64,000 nucleotides of DNA from assembly GCF_001428065.1 (NCBI RefSeq), contig NZ_LMSE01000002.1, positions 472,911 to 536,910 on the forward strand, given 5' to 3'. A model generated the notes under the pieces. The model had not been told where the DNA came from. It was given only the letters and a program-made list of their open reading frames with translations, and did not search any database. Below, piece after piece: positions 8,837 through 21,292 of this stretch (position 1 is its first letter; each line of letters starts with the position of its first letter). This DNA comes from Nostocoides sp. Soil756. GTDB lineage: Bacteria; Actinomycetota; Actinomycetes; Actinomycetales; Dermatophilaceae. Made by a program: the position numbers and the translations under genes.

Positions 8837-9976
8837 TCAGTCGCGCAGCAGCTCCCAGTGCAGGGAGTCCACGGCCCGGCCGTCGGGCAGGACGTCGGCG
8901 GCCGACTCGCGGCCCCAGATCTCGAAGCCCGCGGCGTCGAGCACGCTGTTGCTGCCGGCGTTGTCGTCGGCGGTCTGGGCGACCAGCCGGCGCAGGCCGA
9001 GGCCGCCGTCAGCGCGTGCGGTGAAGGCGTACTCGACCACTCGTCGGGCGGCGGCCGTGGCGACACCGCGCCGGCGGGCGCTGGGCAGCACCTGGTAGCC
9101 GAGCTCGGCGGCGTCGTCGTCGAGGGTGCCCTCGGTGACGAAGAGCAGCACCTCGCCCAGCGCCCGGTCGCTCGCGGCGTCGGCGACGCACCAGCTGAGG
9201 GTGGTCCCGACCGACATCTTCTCGCGGCGCGTCAGCAGCCACTCCGGGAAGGTGTCGGCGTCGAGCACGCCCCGGGCCGGCATGTGGTGCGCCGGCTGGT
9301 CGAGCGGCTCGAGGGCCTCGACGTCGGCGTCCCGCCAGGCCCGCAGCCGCAGACCGCCGGCCTCGTCGGTCTCGAGCACCGGCGGGTCGACCCACGGGGT
9401 GAGGTGCTCCATCACGTCGTGCGCGGTGAGGCTGGCGCGCCAGGTGTCGAGCGCGGGGCCGCCCTCGGCATCCGGATGCGTCCCGGGGAGGGTGCCGTGG
9501 TGGGTGAACCCGCAAGCCCACGCGACGCGCCAGGACGCGAAGTTGCCCCGGATGGCCGCCCAGGTGACGCGGGACCCGCCGTTCTCGAACCACCAGCGCG
9601 ACACCAGGCGCAGGGCTCCCGCCATCAGCCCGCTGCCGCGACCCTGCGGGTGCAGACCGAAACCGGTCTCCGCGACGTCGGGGCTGGCCTGCGGGCGCAG
9701 GTCGATGGTGCCGAGGTAGGTGCCCGCCTCGTCAGCGGCATCGGTGATCGCCCAGTACCGCACCCCGTGGGGGTCGTTCCAGGCGGCCTCGATCATCGCG
9801 AGGAAGTCGCGCGCCTCGTCGGGGCCGTAGGGGCGCGGGACCGTCGTCCACCGCATCGACTCGGGGTCGTTGGACTGCTCGACGATGGCCTCGACGTCGC
9901 CGGCGCGGTGGGCGCGCAGGCGCACGTGACCGTCGGTGAGCTCCGGCACGCAGGTGGGGAAGATCGCCTCGCTCAT
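8837..9976 (-). CDS. Protein with two fused GNAT acetyltransferase domains
   Basis: 379 residues. Two RimJ/RimL-type GNAT domains stand in tandem. The first (about residues 8-170) has DGHVRLRAHRAGDVEAI, ETGFGLHPQGRGSGLMAGAL as its acetyl-CoA-binding segment, and GN-ASWRVAWACGF. The second (about 200-379) has GGLRLRAWRDADVEAL, ELGYQVLPSARRRGVATAA with the RRRGVA P-loop, and NAGSNSVLDAAGF. Substrate unknown: protein N-termini or small molecules are both possible. The ATG at 9976 gives a clean domain start; no good ribosome site is seen. Its 3' end is duplicated as the relic at 6975-7068. Confidence 0.85.
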   Translation of the reverse strand: MSEAIFPTCVPELTDGHVRLRAHRAGDVEAIVEQSNDPESMRWTTVPRPYGPDEARDFLAMIEAAWNDPHGVRYWAITDAADEAGTYLGTIDLRPQASPDVAETGFGLHPQGRGSGLMAGALRLVSRWWFENGGSRVTWAAIRGNFASWRVAWACGFTHHGTLPGTHPDAEGGPALDTWRASLTAHDVMEHLTPWVDPPVLETDEAGGLRLRAWRDADVEALEPLDQPAHHMPARGVLDADTFPEWLLTRREKMSVGTTLSWCVADAASDRALGEVLLFVTEGTLDDDAAELGYQVLPSARRRGVATAAARRVVEYAFTARADGGLGLRRLVAQTADDNAGSNSVLDAAGFEIWGRESAADVLPDGRAVDSLHWELLRD

Positions 9977-10144
9977 GGCGTACAGCCAACCATCAGGGGG
10001 GCACCCGGGGAACTCGCCGCACCGGCCCGCCCGTTGGGACCCACGGCCCACCGTGACGCGGTGCGGGCCGAGCGGCTCGACTACCCTGGGCAGGTCCGGT
10101 GGTCGTGCGACCGCCAGCGTTCGTCTGCCTAGGGAGTCCCACTC

Positions 10145-13027
<2,883 letters not shown>

Positions 13028-13039
13028 CGTTCCTGCGAG

Positions 13040-13054
13040 CGCCTCGGTGAGGCG
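13040..13054. terminator. Weak bidirectional hairpin between secA and the Rv3235-like gene
   Basis: CGCCTC-GGT-GAGGCG forms a 6-bp stem in the 35-nt gap between two convergent genes. A second GCGCCTC at 13057-13064 could compete for pairing. No T-run. Confidence 0.35.
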
Positions 13055-13062
13055 AGGGCGCC

Positions 13063-13581
13063 TCAGCCCACCTGCAGCGCGCTGACCCGCCACTTGCCGT
13101 CCTGGCCGTCGAGGCGCAGGGCCACGGCTCGCACGCGGGGCCCGATGCGGACGACCACCGCCGCCTCGGCCACGCCGTCGGCCGGCTCGCAGACGCGCAC
13201 GCGGTGCACCGCCACCCGGTGGCGCACCGCGGGGGTGCGGCCCTCGAGCCGGCGGCGCGCCACGCGTGCTCCGCGCCGGGCCAGCACGGCGTAGACCTCG
13301 GGGGTGGTCCAGCGCACCACCTGCGGCGCGGGGCGCACCCCGGTCATCACCTCCAGGACGGCCTGGGTGATGTGGGCGGCCCACTCGACCGGGTCCGGCA
13401 GGTCGCTGCGGGTGGTCCGCTGGGGACCGAACTCCTGCTCGTCGGTGGCGCAGCTGAGGTCGACGGCCAGGGCGTCCTGCACGTAGCCGGGGATCCGCTG
13501 GGTGCGCCGGCGCACCTGTCGAACCGCCTCCTCGAGCGAGACCGCCGGCGGCAGCGGGCGCGGGGCGGGCTGGAGGCTCAC
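13063..13581 (-). CDS. Rv3235 family conserved protein
   Basis: 172 residues from GTG 13581, which overlaps the stop of the LysM gene as GTGA. The Pro-rich N-terminus is followed by a compact alpha/beta domain with PDPVEWAAHITQAVLEVM, RWTTPEVYAVLARRG and, near the end, RAVALRLDGQDGKWRVSALQVG. The family is known from the secA region of actinobacteria and has no assigned function that I know of. Neighbourhood and coupling suggest it acts with the LysM membrane protein. The longer in-frame ATG start at 13689 would overlap the LysM gene by 112 nt and is less likely. Confidence 0.72.
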   Translation of the reverse strand: MSLQPAPRPLPPAVSLEEAVRQVRRRTQRIPGYVQDALAVDLSCATDEQEFGPQRTTRSDLPDPVEWAAHITQAVLEVMTGVRPAPQVVRWTTPEVYAVLARRGARVARRRLEGRTPAVRHRVAVHRVRVCEPADGVAEAAVVVRIGPRVRAVALRLDGQDGKWRVSALQVG

Positions 13582-14420
13582 GAGGCGGCCTCCGGGGCGA
13601 GAGCCGGTGCGCGCAGCACCTGGCCCGGCAGCAGGACGTCGGGGTCGGGGCCCACGACGGCCCGGTTGGCCGCGTACCAGTGCGGCCAAGCGGCCGCGAT
13701 CTCGGCGTCGGTGGCGCCGTCACCGAGGTGGCGCGCCGCGAGTGTCCACAACGAGTCGCCGCGGTGGACGACGACCTCCGCGGGCCCGGCGGTCGGCGCG
13801 GTGGGCCGCGCCCCCAGGGCCGACAGGTCGGGCTGCGGGCGCACGGCCGGGCGGGCCGGGACCCAGCCCGGGTCGGGCGTCGCCGCCCATCCCGGATCGG
13901 GCGCCGCCGCCCATCCCGCGTCGGGCAGCGCCAGGCCCACGACGGATGCGGACGAGCCGGCCGCCGGCGAGATGCCACGGGCCGTCGAGGTGCCCACGGC
14001 GACGGCCGCCACCTGGTGGGCGGCCGCAGCCATGGGTGGTGGGGTGGCTTGGGCCCCACCGCCTCCCACGCCCACGCCCACCCCGATGCCGAGGACGACG
14101 CCGGCGACCCGCCGCACCACCCGCGGGCTGAGCGCCGTCGACGCGGCCCGCGCGGCCCGGCCGACCAGCCCCGGGACGAGGCTCAGCACCTCGAGCAGCA
14201 CGCCGAGCACCAGCCAGGCCAGCCCGAGAGCCGCGAGGGCCGCGAGGGCGGCGACGAGGGCGTCGTCGGCGGGCACGGGCACCCCCTGCAGCGCCTCGCG
14301 CCCGGTCTGGCGGGCGACGCGCCCGAGGGCGAGGGCCCCCAGGGTCGCCACCGTGGCCAGCGCCACGGACGCTACGCATCCCAGGATGCGGCTTTTGATG
14401 CTGTTTGCCGTCGTTTGCAT
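13578..14420 (-). CDS. LysM-domain membrane protein
   Basis: 280 residues. A predicted membrane segment near residues 12-32, a second hydrophobic region near 48-70 and a Gly/Val-rich third segment near 108-130 precede a Pro/Ala-rich linker. The linker contains the imperfect repeat AAPDPGWAATPDPGW. The C-terminus is a LysM-like peptidoglycan-binding domain: VVHRGDSLWTLAARHLGDGATDAEIA, then WYAANRAVVGPDPDVLLPGQVL. It probably anchors or senses cell wall. A TTGCAC-N17-TAGGGT promoter ends 7 nt before the ATG, so its mRNA is probably leaderless. The downstream Rv3235-like gene overlaps it. Confidence 0.82.
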   Translation of the reverse strand: MQTTANSIKSRILGCVASVALATVATLGALALGRVARQTGREALQGVPVPADDALVAALAALAALGLAWLVLGVLLEVLSLVPGLVGRAARAASTALSPRVVRRVAGVVLGIGVGVGVGGGGAQATPPPMAAAAHQVAAVAVGTSTARGISPAAGSSASVVGLALPDAGWAAAPDPGWAATPDPGWVPARPAVRPQPDLSALGARPTAPTAGPAEVVVHRGDSLWTLAARHLGDGATDAEIAAAWPHWYAANRAVVGPDPDVLLPGQVLRAPALAPEAAS

Positions 14421-14427
14421 GCGTTGG

Positions 14428-14473
14428 ACCCTAGGTGCCCCGGCGTGCCCGTGCAAGGGGTGCTGCGTAGCCT
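14428..14473. promoter_or_regulatory. Divergent leaderless promoters (LysM gene / 14481 gene)
   Basis: Minus strand: -35 TTGCAC (14456-14451), 17-nt spacer, -10 TAGGGT (14433-14428), 7 nt to the LysM ATG. Plus strand: TAGCCT at 14468-14473, 7 nt to the ATG at 14481, without a clear -35. The two elements interleave, so the polymerases may compete. Confidence 0.6.
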
Positions 14474-14480
14474 GTGGGTC

Positions 14481-15023
14481 ATGAGGTGGGAGGGGCTCTT
14501 CGCGGACCTCGAGGGGCAGCTGGCCGCGCAGGAACGGCGCGAGCTGGACAGCGAGGTGGCCGAACGCACGCGCCGCGAGCGGGCCCTGGTCGACCTGACG
14601 GCGCGGCTGGGGGGAAGCCTGGGTGCACCGACCACGCTGCTGCTGACCGGGGGTCGCACCGTCGAGGGTGAGCTGCGCGACCTCGGTGACGGGTGGCTGC
14701 TGGTCGTCGACGGCCCCCGCGGGCTGCTGGTGCCCCACGCGGCCGTCCTGGCGGTGGTCGGGTCGGCGCCCCGGGCCGAGGAGCCGCGCACCGCCCGCCG
14801 GTTCGGGATGGGGTACGCCCTGCGGGCCCTGGCCCGCGACCGCGCGACGGTCGCGCTCGACCTGCGCGACGGGCCGGTCCTGGTCGGGACGATCGACGTG
14901 GTCGGCGCCGACCACCTCGTGCTGGCCGAACATCCCGAGGGGGAACCGCGACGGCGCGAGAACGTACGCCGCGCGCTCACCGTGCCGTTCGCGGCCCTGC
15001 GGGTGGTGGAGTCGCGGCGCTGA
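14481..15023 (+). CDS. Conserved actinobacterial hypothetical protein
   Basis: 180 residues, not recognised by name. The N-terminal 45 residues are a charged helix (FADLEGQLAAQERRELDSEV). Two beta-rich segments follow, RTVEGELRDLGDGWLLVVDG near residue 60 and GPVLVGTIDVVGADHLVLAE near 133; both read like Sm/PRC-type small barrels that could bind RNA or protein. No membrane segment. The ATG at 14481 lies 7 nt after a -10-like TAGCCT. It sits alone between a divergent and a convergent gene. Confidence 0.7.
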   Translation: MRWEGLFADLEGQLAAQERRELDSEVAERTRRERALVDLTARLGGSLGAPTTLLLTGGRTVEGELRDLGDGWLLVVDGPRGLLVPHAAVLAVVGSAPRAEEPRTARRFGMGYALRALARDRATVALDLRDGPVLVGTIDVVGADHLVLAEHPEGEPRRRENVRRALTVPFAALRVVESRR

Positions 15024-15104
15024 CTGGGCATGTCCCCTGTGGATCCGAGACTGACCCAGCCCACCGGTGCGCATAATGCCGAACTGAGGGCGTCCACCGG
15101 GCGA

Positions 15105-15166
15105 GTCGAGTGGTCACGACACGCGGAGCAGAGTGCTCGTTCTCCGGCATGTCGTGACCACTCGAC
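15105..15166. repeat. 17-bp perfect inverted repeat with 28-nt centre
   Basis: The left arm 15105-15121 (GTCGAGTGGTCACGACA) is the exact reverse complement of 15150-15166. The centre contains a smaller CGGAG/CTCCG pairing. It lies in the 235-bp gap between two convergent genes. It may be a bidirectional terminator, a REP-like mobile palindrome or a dyad operator. No second copy was noticed in the window. The rest of the gap holds nothing recognisable. Confidence 0.85.
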
Positions 15167-15258
15167 CGGCCGACTTGCTGTTCTCGGACGACGTCGCGAG
15201 CCTCCGGGGCCGCCCGAGCGCCCGCGCGCGCGGCTGACGAGGAGGCCGGGCCGCCCCG

Positions 15259-15513
15259 TCAGTCGCGGTGGGTGGCCGACGCGTCGTCGGCGCCCTCAGC
15301 GAGCGACCCCGGCTGGCGGGCCAGCTGGTCGCGCGTCTCGGCGTACATCCGCTGGATGTAGTTCTCGAGCTCGCTGGTCTCGACCCGCCACTGCCCACGG
15401 CCGCCGACCTTGATGGCCGGGAGGTCACCGGTGCGGACGAGCGCGTAGGCCTGGGCGGCCGAGATGTCGAGGATCTCGGAGACCTCGGTGAGCGGGATGA
15501 AACGGCGGGCCAC
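15259..15513 (-). CDS. Small excisionase/BldC-like helix-turn-helix protein
   Basis: 84 residues. The N-terminal 55 residues form a MerR-type winged helix of the excisionase family: FIPLTEVSEILDISAAQAYA, then LVRTGDLPAIKVGGRGQWRV and ENYIQRMYAETR. The acidic tail carries no known motif. GTG start at 15513. BldC-like proteins bind DNA cooperatively at promoters. It is transcribed divergently from the cpaB-cpaE pair that starts 100 bp away, so it may regulate those Tad genes. The proposed target is inference. Confidence 0.8.
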   Translation of the reverse strand: MARRFIPLTEVSEILDISAAQAYALVRTGDLPAIKVGGRGQWRVETSELENYIQRMYAETRDQLARQPGSLAEGADDASATHRD

Positions 15514-15613
15514 GGGGCCAGTGTGCCACCACGCGTCACACCCGCCACGCCGTCATCCACAGGCCTGGGCGTTCGGCGCGCGACCCGCGCGAGCCTCGGG
15601 CATCATCGCCGCC

Positions 15614-16288
15614 ATGAGTGAACTGCCGACGCCGCCCGCGACGCGGCTGCGCGCCCCGTCGTGGCGCGACTCCCGGCTGCTCGTGGGGGTCCTGCTCGTC
15701 CTGGTCTCGACCGTCCTCGGGGCGCTGGTCCTGGCCCGGGCCGACCACCGCGTGCCCGTCTACGCGGCCACCGGCTTCGTCGGGCCGGGCGAGCGGCTCG
15801 AACCCGGCGACGTCACCGTGGTCCAGGTGCAGCTCGGCGACGGCACCGCGCGGTACCTGCCGGCGGACGCCCCCCTGCCCCCCGACACGTTCGCGCTGCG
15901 CAGCCTCGGCCCCGGCGAGCTCGTGCCGGCCTCGGGCGTGGGCCCGGCCTCCGCGGTGGGCGTGCAGCAGCTCTCGCTGCTGGTCGATGCCACGTCGGCG
16001 TCGGCGCTGGCCCGCGGTTCGCTGGTCGACGTCTACGTCAACCGGCCGGTCGCGGGCTCCGGGGTGGGCCGGGCGACGTTCGCGGGGCCCGAGCGCGTGC
16101 TCGAGCGGGTCGCCGTGGTCCGGCTGGCCGAGGAGGACGCGGTCCTGGGCGGGGCCGACCAGACCCGGGCGGTGCAGGTCATGGTGCCGCGCGAGTTGGT
16201 GCGCGACCTGGTGGCCGATGTCGACCTCGGCTCCCGCATCACGCTGGTCCCGGTCCCGGGCAGCCCCGTCGGGGGCTCCGAGTCGTGA
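15614..16288 (+). CDS. SAF-domain protein, CpaB/RcpC-like
   Basis: 224 residues. One membrane segment at about 20-42, then a periplasm-facing SAF domain (VPVYAATGFVGPGERLEPGDVTVVQVQL, here quoted in parts VPVYAATGF and ERLEPGDV), and a second RcpC-like half (SLLVDATSASALARGSLVDV). CpaB/RcpC proteins support pilus extrusion in Tad systems. ATG at 15614; no strong ribosome site. The stop overlaps the next start as GTGA, so it is coupled with the CpaE-like ATPase. Confidence 0.8.
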   Translation: MSELPTPPATRLRAPSWRDSRLLVGVLLVLVSTVLGALVLARADHRVPVYAATGFVGPGERLEPGDVTVVQVQLGDGTARYLPADAPLPPDTFALRSLGPGELVPASGVGPASAVGVQQLSLLVDATSASALARGSLVDVYVNRPVAGSGVGRATFAGPERVLERVAVVRLAEEDAVLGGADQTRAVQVMVPRELVRDLVADVDLGSRITLVPVPGSPVGGSES

Positions 16289-17553
16289 CGACCGTCCTCA
16301 CCGCGGTGTCGCACCACCACGAGACCGCCGTCGTCGCGGCCGTGGGCGACGCCCCGGGCCTGACCCTGGTGCGCCGCTGCGCCGACGTGGCCGAGCTGCT
16401 CTCCGCGGGGGCGGCCGGGCTCGCCCGGGTGGCCGTGGTCTCGGCCGACCTGCGCGGCCTCGACCGCGACGCGCTGCGCCACCTCGCCGGGCACGGCGTG
16501 CGGGTGGCGGGCTTCGTGGATCCCGACGACGAGGAGGGCGAGCGCCGGCTGCGCCAGCTGGGGGTCGCGACCATCCTGCATCCGGGCGACGCCCCGGCCG
16601 CCGTCGGGCCGGCACTGGCGGGTCTCGCCGACGCCACGACCTCCCACCCCGTCCCCGACGTCGCACCCCCCGACCGGGTCGAGCCGGAGCCCGTCGATGC
16701 CCCCACTCCGGTCACCGTCGTCTGGGGTCCGACGGGGGCACCGGGCCGCAGCACGGTGGCGGTCACCCTGGCCGCGTGCCTGGCCGGGGCCGGCGTCCGG
16801 ACCCTGCTGGTCGACCTCGACACCTGGGGCGCCTCGGTCGCCCAGCTCCTCGGGATGGTCGACGAGACGCCGGGGGTCGCGGCGGCGGCCCGAGCGTCGG
16901 AGCAGGGCGCCCTCGACGTCCCGGGGCTGGCGCGCCTGGCGCCCGAGGCGCTGCCGGGTCTGCGCGTCCTCACCGGCCTCCCGCGGTCCGACCGCTGGCC
17001 CGAGCTGCGCGCCGCCGCCGTCGAGGACCTGCTGCGGCTGGCGCGGTCGGTGGCCGAGCACGTGGTCGTCGACGTCGGCTTCGCCCTCGAGGACGACGAG
17101 GAGCTCAGCTACGACACCGCCGCCCCCCGCCGCAACGCCGCCACCCTCACCGCCCTGGAGGTGGCCGACCGCGTCGTCGCCGTCGGTGCGGCCGACCCGG
17201 TCTCGTTGCAGCGCCTGGTGCGCGGGGTGCAGGACGTCGCGGTGCTGCCGTCACCGCGCCCGCTGGTGGTCGTCAACAAGGTGCGCGCCCCGGCCGCCGG
17301 GCCCCGTCCCGAGCGCGCCATCCGCGACGTGCTCGGCCGTTTCGCCGGGCTCGAGGAGGTGCGGATGCTGCCCTGGGCCCCCGACGACTGCGACGCCGCG
17401 CTCCTCGCCGGCCGCGCGCTCACCGAGGTCCGGCCCCGCTCGCCCCTGGTCGGGGCCGTCGCGGGGCTGGCCGTGGAGATCGACCCGCGGTGTGCCGAGG
17501 CCCTGGGCAGCACCCGGCACGGCCGACGCCGACGCCGCCGGGTGGGTGTCTGA
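16285..17553 (+). CDS. CpaE/TadZ-like MinD-superfamily ATPase
   Basis: 422 residues from GTG 16285. The N-terminal about 125 residues resemble a degenerate receiver (VVSADLRGLDRDALRHL), as in CpaE/TadZ. Residues 143-400 are a ParA/MinD-type domain with LLVDLDTWGASVAQLLGM and VVVDVGFAL. The P-loop G148-P-T-G-A-P-G-R155-S-T has Arg where Lys is usual. It also lacks the signature N-terminal Lys of deviant Walker A motifs. TadZ proteins place the pilus machine at the cell pole or surface. C-terminus is Arg-rich (GRRRRRRVGV). Coupled to the cpaB-like gene. Confidence 0.8.
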   Translation: MTTVLTAVSHHHETAVVAAVGDAPGLTLVRRCADVAELLSAGAAGLARVAVVSADLRGLDRDALRHLAGHGVRVAGFVDPDDEEGERRLRQLGVATILHPGDAPAAVGPALAGLADATTSHPVPDVAPPDRVEPEPVDAPTPVTVVWGPTGAPGRSTVAVTLAACLAGAGVRTLLVDLDTWGASVAQLLGMVDETPGVAAAARASEQGALDVPGLARLAPEALPGLRVLTGLPRSDRWPELRAAAVEDLLRLARSVAEHVVVDVGFALEDDEELSYDTAAPRRNAATLTALEVADRVVAVGAADPVSLQRLVRGVQDVAVLPSPRPLVVVNKVRAPAAGPRPERAIRDVLGRFAGLEEVRMLPWAPDDCDAALLAGRALTEVRPRSPLVGAVAGLAVEIDPRCAEALGSTRHGRRRRRRVGV

Positions 17554-17565
17554 CACCATGGGCTC

Positions 17566-19002
17566 GTGGCAGACCGGCTGAGCACGCTCGACACCTCCTT
17601 CCTGCGTCTGGAGGACGCCGCCACGCCCATGCACGTCGGCTCCGTCCTGGTCTTCGACGTCCCCGAGGGCGGCTTCGACTACGAGAACCTGGTCTCGCTC
17701 ATCAGCGCGCGGATCGCCTACGTGCCGCGCTACCGGCAGCGCGTCAAGGAGGTACCGGTCGGCCTGGCGAACCCGGTCTGGGTCGACGACACCGCGTTCG
17801 ACCTCACCTACCACGTCCGCCGCAGCGCCCTGCCCCGCCCGGGCTCGGACGAGCAGCTCGAGGAGCTCGTGGCCCGCATCCTGCCGCGCCCGCTCGACCG
17901 CTCGCGGCCCCTCTGGGAGATCTACCTCGTCGAGGGACTGGCCGACGACCGCTTCGCCATCATCACCAAGAGCCACCACAGCCTGGTCGACGGGGTCCAC
18001 GGCGTCGACATCGGCAACGTGCTGGTGGACGGCAACGAGAGCGGCGCCGACGGGGTGCAGGCGGCCTGGCGCCCCCGCTCGGAGCCCACCGCGGCCGAGC
18101 TGCTGGTCGGCGCGCTCGCCGACGTCGTCCGCACCCCGAGCCAGCTGGTCGAGACGGTGCGGGGCGGCATCGAGGACGTCACCTCGACCGTGGGCAAGGT
18201 GGCGGCGGTCGCCGGGGACGTCGTCTCGGTGCTGGCCCGACTGTCGGCGCGGCCCGCTCCCACCTCGCCGCTCAACGCCTCGATCGGCCGCGCCCGCCGC
18301 TACGTGATGGTGGGCACCGACCTCGACGACTACCGGGCCGTGCGCAGCCGCCTCGGCCAGGGGTCCTTCGCCGAGGAGGTCACCATCAACGACGTCGTCC
18401 TCGCCACGGTGGCCGGCGCCTTCCGTTCCTGGCTGCTGACCCGCGGCGAGCCGGTGTACCCCGGCACCACCGTGCGTGCCCTGGTGCCGGTGTCGGTGCG
18501 CTCGGGCGACGGTGAGGACGCCCCGCCCGGGCCCGAGATCGTCGCGTGCTTCGTCGACCTGCCGGTGGGGGAGCCCAAGCCGTCGATGCGGCTGCACCAG
18601 ATCGCGTTCTCGATGCGTCAGCAGACCGCGGCCGGGGGGCGCCGGGCCGTGTCGGCCGAGGCCCTGACCGGCATCAGCGGCTTCGCGCCGCCGACCATGC
18701 ACGCGCTCGGGGCCCGCCTGGGCGGGATGGTCTCGCGCCGGATGCACAACGTCGTCATCACCAACGTCCCTGGCCCGCAGACGCCCCGGTACGCCGACGG
18801 CGCCCAGCTGGTCGCGACCTACCCCGTCACCCCGCTCGGCGCCGGGCAGGCGCTCTCGATCGGGCTGACCTCCTACGACGGTGGCGTCTACTACGGCCTC
18901 TACGCCGACCGCGACGCCCTGCCCGACGCCGACGTGCTCGGCCGCGGGCTGGTCGACGCGCTCCAGGAGCTGCTCGACGCACCGCGCGCCCGCGCCCGCT
19001 GA
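17566..19002 (+). CDS. Wax ester synthase/diacylglycerol acyltransferase (WS/DGAT)
   Basis: 478 residues, the family length. It begins with LSTLDTSFLRLEDAATPMHV, the standard start of the family. The catalytic HHxxxDG motif is H137-H138-S-L-V-D-G143. Further on, PLNASIGRARRY and NVVITNVPGPQTPRY are conserved family segments. The enzyme transfers acyl-CoA to diacylglycerol or fatty alcohol and so makes storage lipid. GTG 17566 is preceded at 6 nt by CACCAT, suggesting leaderless expression. A tgs-type gene stands at the equivalent place in M. tuberculosis (Rv3234c), supporting the synteny. Confidence 0.92.
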   Translation: MADRLSTLDTSFLRLEDAATPMHVGSVLVFDVPEGGFDYENLVSLISARIAYVPRYRQRVKEVPVGLANPVWVDDTAFDLTYHVRRSALPRPGSDEQLEELVARILPRPLDRSRPLWEIYLVEGLADDRFAIITKSHHSLVDGVHGVDIGNVLVDGNESGADGVQAAWRPRSEPTAAELLVGALADVVRTPSQLVETVRGGIEDVTSTVGKVAAVAGDVVSVLARLSARPAPTSPLNASIGRARRYVMVGTDLDDYRAVRSRLGQGSFAEEVTINDVVLATVAGAFRSWLLTRGEPVYPGTTVRALVPVSVRSGDGEDAPPGPEIVACFVDLPVGEPKPSMRLHQIAFSMRQQTAAGGRRAVSAEALTGISGFAPPTMHALGARLGGMVSRRMHNVVITNVPGPQTPRYADGAQLVATYPVTPLGAGQALSIGLTSYDGGVYYGLYADRDALPDADVLGRGLVDALQELLDAPRARAR

Positions 19003-19028
19003 CCCCCCGACCACCGAGGAGCCTTCCG

Positions 19029-19457
19029 ATGCCCCAGACCCGGGTCTACCTGCCGCTGACCGCCGCCGACCTCGACGCCCTGATGGACGGCGCCGAGCTC
19101 GGGCCGGTGCCCCTCGCGGCCCACGGGGTGACGCCGGCGCTCGGGCGCCCGGGGCTGACCGTCGACGAGGAGGAGCTCGAGCACCTGGCGTGGGTCGCGG
19201 CCACCGAGGAGGCCGACGGGCTGCGTGACGGCCCGACCCGGCGGGTCGTGGCGGCCGCCGACGTCGACAGCGGCGTCGTCGCGGTCCCGGCCTCGGCTGA
19301 CGTGCCCAGCCGGGTCGAGCTCCTCGCCCCGCTGGCGCGCACCCGGCTGGTGTCCTTCCACGTCGACGAGTCGCCCGGCGACAGCGGCACCTCCGACCTG
19401 CTGTGGTTCGACGTCACCGAGCTCGGCGCCGTCATCGAGCTGCTCGCCACCGACTGA
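19029..19457 (+). CDS. DUF6912-like conserved protein
   Basis: 142 residues. The pattern TRVYLPLTAADLDALMDGAE at the start and LLWFDVTELGAVIELL at the end fits a small actinobacterial family of unknown function (DUF6912 in my recollection). Strong ribosome site GAGGAGCC at 19016-19023 sets the start. Acidic, no membrane segment. It follows the acyltransferase by 26 nt and may share its transcript. Confidence 0.68.
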   Translation: MPQTRVYLPLTAADLDALMDGAELGPVPLAAHGVTPALGRPGLTVDEEELEHLAWVAATEEADGLRDGPTRRVVAAADVDSGVVAVPASADVPSRVELLAPLARTRLVSFHVDESPGDSGTSDLLWFDVTELGAVIELLATD

Positions 19458-19552
19458 CCGGCACCCGCCCGCGCGGGAGTTGCGTCGTGGGAGCGGCGGG
19501 CGCGAGAGTGGGCGGCATCCCGACGTCGTGACCCGAGCGAGGTGCCCACCCC

Positions 19553-21181
<1,629 letters not shown>

Positions 21182-21220
21182 CGCGCGCCGCCGGCGCCGA
21201 GCGCCACACCCCCGCGTCAG

Positions 21221-21279
21221 CTTTTCGGGGTCACCCCGAAAAGGGCACGAGACCCCGGCTCGCAGCCGGGGTCTCGTGC
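21221..21279. terminator. Two stacked hairpins between convergent genes
   Basis: Hairpin 1: CTTTTCGGGG-TCA-CCCCGAAAAG (21221-21243), 10-bp stem, A/T-rich at the base as in intrinsic terminators. Hairpin 2: a perfect 16-bp stem, 21245-21260 pairing with 21264-21279, loop CGC. The first could stop pruA reading right, the second the DUF2505 gene reading left. Confidence 0.9.
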
Positions 21280-21292
21280 AGGAACCCTTGTG

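Larger units (their letters stand above)
5269..9000. repeat. Ancient tandem duplication: [promoter-tadE-tadG-acetyltransferase 3' end] x2
   Basis: Copy A runs from about 5269 to 7068 and copy B from about 7120 to 9000. Both start with the shared upstream string CTGGCCCGTTCGG (within 5269-5285 and 7121-7140), then carry tadE and tadG with the same overlap, then the 3' end of the acetyltransferase gene read from the minus strand. In copy A only a 94-bp relic of that gene remains. The gene order is directly visible; one founding event is the simplest explanation. Confidence 0.7.

Noticed and set aside
15618..18515. Plus-strand frame of 965 codons over cpaB, cpaE and WS/DGAT
   Set aside because: Shadow frame; the three real genes have clear motifs and proper overlaps.
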